A DNA stretch of 7,768 bases. It comes from Candidatus Kuenenia stuttgartensis. Lineage in GTDB: Bacteria; Bacteroidota; Bacteroidia; Flavobacteriales_D; Crocinitomicaceae. The stretch lies in the NCBI GenBank assembly GCA_943326025.2, contig CALPRR020000119.1, forward strand, positions 1-7,768, written 5' to 3'. This document shows positions 6,190 to 7,768 of the stretch, piece by piece. A program made the translations under genes and the position numbers. The notes beneath the pieces were generated by a model. That model ran no database searches. It worked only from the letters and a program-made list of their open reading frames with translations, and had not been told where the DNA came from. Numbering within the stretch: the first letter of the stretch is position 1; every line of letters begins with the position of its first letter.

Positions 6190-7350
6190 TTAATAGCTCA
6201 TTTCTACAATTTTCACAACATCATCTGGTTTCACGGCTTTATGTTCACCTAAACCTAACCAACCTCTTTGAATAAAACGGTCTGAAATTTTCTCCGCAGT
6301 TCCTGCGAATTCAGTTGTATATTCTGAAAGTTTTGTATTGATATCTAATGAATGAAAAAAGCTTTCCATACGTTCTATCGCTTTTGTTGCTTTTTCTTCC
6401 GTTGAACCCGTCGTTATTCCCCAAACGCGTTCTCCAAATTGCGCTAATTTTTCTTTTTTAGACTCAAAATTATAACGGTAATGAGATGGTGCAATGATTG
6501 CCAATGTGCGAGCATGATCAATTCCATACATTGCTGTTAATTCATGTCCAATTCCATGGATTGCCCAATCTGTTGGAACACCTTTTTGAATTAATCCATT
6601 CAATGCCATTGTACAACACCACATGTAATTTGCTGCTGCATCGTAATAAGCCGGATTTTCAATAATTGTTGGAGCAACTTCAACCAATGTTTGCATAATG
6701 CTTTCAGCAAAACGATCTTGTAATTTTGCTTGTGTTGGATACGTCATATATTGCTCCATCACATGTGTAAAAGCATCTGTAATTCCATTTGCTAATTGAC
6801 GTTTTGGAATTGATTGAATAACTTGAGGATCTAAAATTGAAAATTGAGGAAACAATCCTGGTCCGCCCATTCCCAATTTTTCATGCGTTGCAACTTTTGT
6901 AACCACTGCTCCTGAATTCATTTCAGAACCAGTTGCTGGCATCGTTAAAACTGTTCCAAAAGGCATTCCTTTTTCAGTTCGTATGTATTTTGCTAAAATA
7001 TCCCAAGGTTCATCTCCTTCATACAAGGCAGCAGAAGATAAAAATTTCGTTCCATCAATTACAGAACCACCACCAACAGCTAGTAAATAAGTTATTTTTT
7101 CACTTTTGATGATTTTTAAAGCTTCTAATAAAACTTCATATTCTGGATTCGCTGGTATTCCTCCAAATTCTACGATATCGTAATTTTCTAAAGCTGCTTT
7201 TACTTGGTCATAGATGCCGTTTTGTAGAATACTTCCTCCACCGTAAAGCAATAATACTTTTTCAGTTGACGGTATCTCTTCTGCAAGTTTTGCAATAGTG
7301 TCTTTCCCAAAAATTATTTTCGTCGGATTTTTAAAATCGAAGTTTAACAT
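6190..7350 (-). CDS. yqhD: YqhD-like iron-containing alcohol dehydrogenase / aldehyde reductase
   Basis: This 386-residue protein is a group III metal-dependent alcohol dehydrogenase, close in length and pattern to E. coli YqhD and the butanol dehydrogenases. YqhD is an NADPH-dependent aldehyde reductase that detoxifies short-chain and lipid-derived aldehydes, so a similar cytoplasmic role is likely. Visible features are the dinucleotide-binding YGGGS (36-40) and AVGGGSVIDGTKF (91-103), the family block MPATGSEMNSGAVV (137-150), and metal ligands Asp192, His196, His265 and His279. The latter lie in TDAFTHVMEQ and DWAIHGIGHELTAMYGIDHA. The frame can be read from a TTG at 7356, but the ATG at 7350 gives the usual MLNFDFKNPTKIIFGK start and is preferred. 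It lies downstream of a DUF58 gene on the same strand, separated by a 67-bp gap that holds its own -7 box and two operator-like palindromes. It therefore probably has its own inducible transcription. Confidence 0.93.
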   Translation of the reverse strand: MLNFDFKNPTKIIFGKDTIAKLAEEIPSTEKVLLLYGGGSILQNGIYDQVKAALENYDIVEFGGIPANPEYEVLLEALKIIKSEKITYLLAVGGGSVIDGTKFLSSAALYEGDEPWDILAKYIRTEKGMPFGTVLTMPATGSEMNSGAVVTKVATHEKLGMGGPGLFPQFSILDPQVIQSIPKRQLANGITDAFTHVMEQYMTYPTQAKLQDRFAESIMQTLVEVAPTIIENPAYYDAAANYMWCCTMALNGLIQKGVPTDWAIHGIGHELTAMYGIDHARTLAIIAPSHYRYNFESKKEKLAQFGERVWGITTGSTEEKATKAIERMESFFHSLDINTKLSEYTTEFAGTAEKISDRFIQRGWLGLGEHKAVKPDDVVKIVEMSY

Positions 7351-7362
7351 AGTCAAATGAAA

Positions 7363-7382
7363 TTGTAAAGTGTACTATACAA
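7363..7382. promoter_or_regulatory. Operator-like palindrome 1 (proximal)
   Basis: TTGTAAAGT-GT-ACTATACAA is an inverted repeat of two 9-bp arms with one mismatch. It is the same element as the one at 7396-7415, differing at one arm position and in the spacer. It overlaps the end of the -7 box and the expected transcription start of the alcohol dehydrogenase gene, a position typical of repressor sites. Confidence 0.7.
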
Positions 7383-7387
7383 AAATA
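7380..7387 (-). promoter_or_regulatory. -7 box of the alcohol dehydrogenase promoter
   Basis: On the minus strand this reads TATTTTTG, an exact TAnnTTTG match, which predicts a transcription start near 7374 and a leader of about 24 nt before the ATG at 7350. A TTG at 7415-7413 lies 25 nt upstream, slightly farther than the usual -33 spacing. Both boxes are covered by the palindromes. Confidence 0.6.
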
Positions 7388-7395
7388 GCATTAAA

Positions 7396-7415
7396 TTGTA
7401 TAGTAGACTATACAA
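7396..7415. promoter_or_regulatory. Operator-like palindrome 2 (distal)
   Basis: TTGTATAGT-AG-ACTATACAA is a perfect inverted repeat with 9-bp arms and a 2-nt spacer. Its centre is 33 bp from that of the proximal site, about three helical turns, so proteins on both would face the same side of the DNA. It begins 2 nt after the DUF58 stop codon and covers the likely -33 region of the alcohol dehydrogenase promoter. Confidence 0.75.
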
Positions 7416-7417
7416 AA

Positions 7418-7768
7418 TCAAATAGCTCCTTTGGCTTTTAATTCTAAATATTTGTTGATGGAATTGATCGATAATTCTTCAGGTCGAGTAAGGATTGTGT
7501 GGATACCATTTTGAGAAAGTTCTTGCGCAATGCGTGACTTAACAGATACCATTTTCTCCGAAACAACCGTTTTGTAAATATCTCTTGTTGTTTTAACCGG
7601 TTGATAAGCCATTTCTTCCAGCTCATTATTTTTAAAAAACACAACAACCAATACATGTTTTTGATTGATTTTACGAAGTATCGGTAAGGCTCTTCGCATT
7701 GCAAACTCTGTTTCGAAATTTGTATGTAAAATCAACATCGAACGAGTTTTAATCGTTTTACGAATGGA
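7418..7768 (-). CDS. DUF58 domain protein, C-terminal part (partial)
   Basis: Only the last 116 residues are inside the window; the frame stays open to the right edge, so the true start lies outside. An ATG at 7738 is internal, because the preceding in-frame codons (SIRKTIKTRS) continue the family pattern. The visible part, RSMLILHTNFETEFAMRRALPILRKI and then a VLVVVFFKN strand, matches the von Willebrand A-like half of DUF58 proteins, where RSxxxxxTDxE is usual; here the Asp of that motif is Asn. DUF58 proteins typically sit beside MoxR ATPases and membrane proteins in Bacteroidota and are thought to support envelope or stress functions, but the neighbours needed to test this are outside. 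It is on the same strand as the alcohol dehydrogenase gene and ends 2 nt before the distal palindrome. Confidence 0.8.
   Translation of the reverse strand, partial: SIRKTIKTRSMLILHTNFETEFAMRRALPILRKINQKHVLVVVFFKNNELEEMAYQPVKTTRDIYKTVVSEKMVSVKSRIAQELSQNGIHTILTRPEELSINSINKYLELKAKGAI

Noticed and set aside
6054..6275. 73-residue plus-strand frame across the intergenic repeats and the dehydrogenase 3' end
   Set aside because: It reads through tandem repeats and the antisense of a conserved gene and has no domain; I treat it as chance.
7351..7356. TTG start two codons upstream of the dehydrogenase ATG
   Set aside because: The ATG at 7350 gives the usual YqhD-like N-terminus, and the TTG adds only Met-Thr without support.
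7444..7704. Second minus-strand frame inside the DUF58 gene
   Set aside because: It is out of frame with the recognisable DUF58 C-terminus and has no independent support.

Overview
The window reads as chromosomal DNA of a low-GC member of the Bacteroidota, most likely class Flavobacteriia. The evidence is a GldH gliding-motility lipoprotein gene joined to a RicT/PSP1 gene, a COG3298-type exonuclease of the kind common in this group, AT-rich codon use, and upstream elements resembling the Bacteroidota -7 box TAnnTTTG instead of a sigma70 -10/-35 pair. The genus cannot be fixed from this sequence alone.

Layout, left to right. An intrinsic terminator (7-40) lies just after the minus-strand gene for an AAA_14/DUF4143-type ATPase (51-1181), whose Walker A, Walker B and nuclease-like motifs are all altered. 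A plus-strand block follows. It starts with a DEDDy 3'-5' exonuclease (1355-2077), then a perfect 24-bp inverted repeat (2100-2150), a HigB-HigA toxin-antitoxin pair (2170-2848) and dxr of the MEP isoprenoid pathway (2949-4103). dxr meets gldH (4111-4581, minus) tail to tail with only 7 bp between them. gldH overlaps the 3' end of the upstream ricT/PSP1 gene (4565-5977, minus) by 17 nt, so these two form an operon. A 212-bp intergenic stretch (5978-6189) holds small direct and inverted repeats and a run of four 7-bp repeats. Beyond it are a YqhD-like iron-containing alcohol dehydrogenase (6190-7350, minus) and the C-terminal end of a DUF58 protein that runs off the window (7418-7768, minus).

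Most genes here are housekeeping or common accessory genes, and they do not form one obvious pathway. The only tightly coupled units are higB-higA and ricT-gldH. The clearest undescribed regulatory signal is a pair of near-identical 20-bp palindromes, 33 bp apart centre to centre. They bracket a good -7 box in front of the alcohol dehydrogenase and look like a double operator for a repressor not encoded in this window. The second most notable structure is the 24-bp perfect palindrome in front of higB. I see no convincing new multi-gene system. No gene-free stretch exceeds 300 bases.
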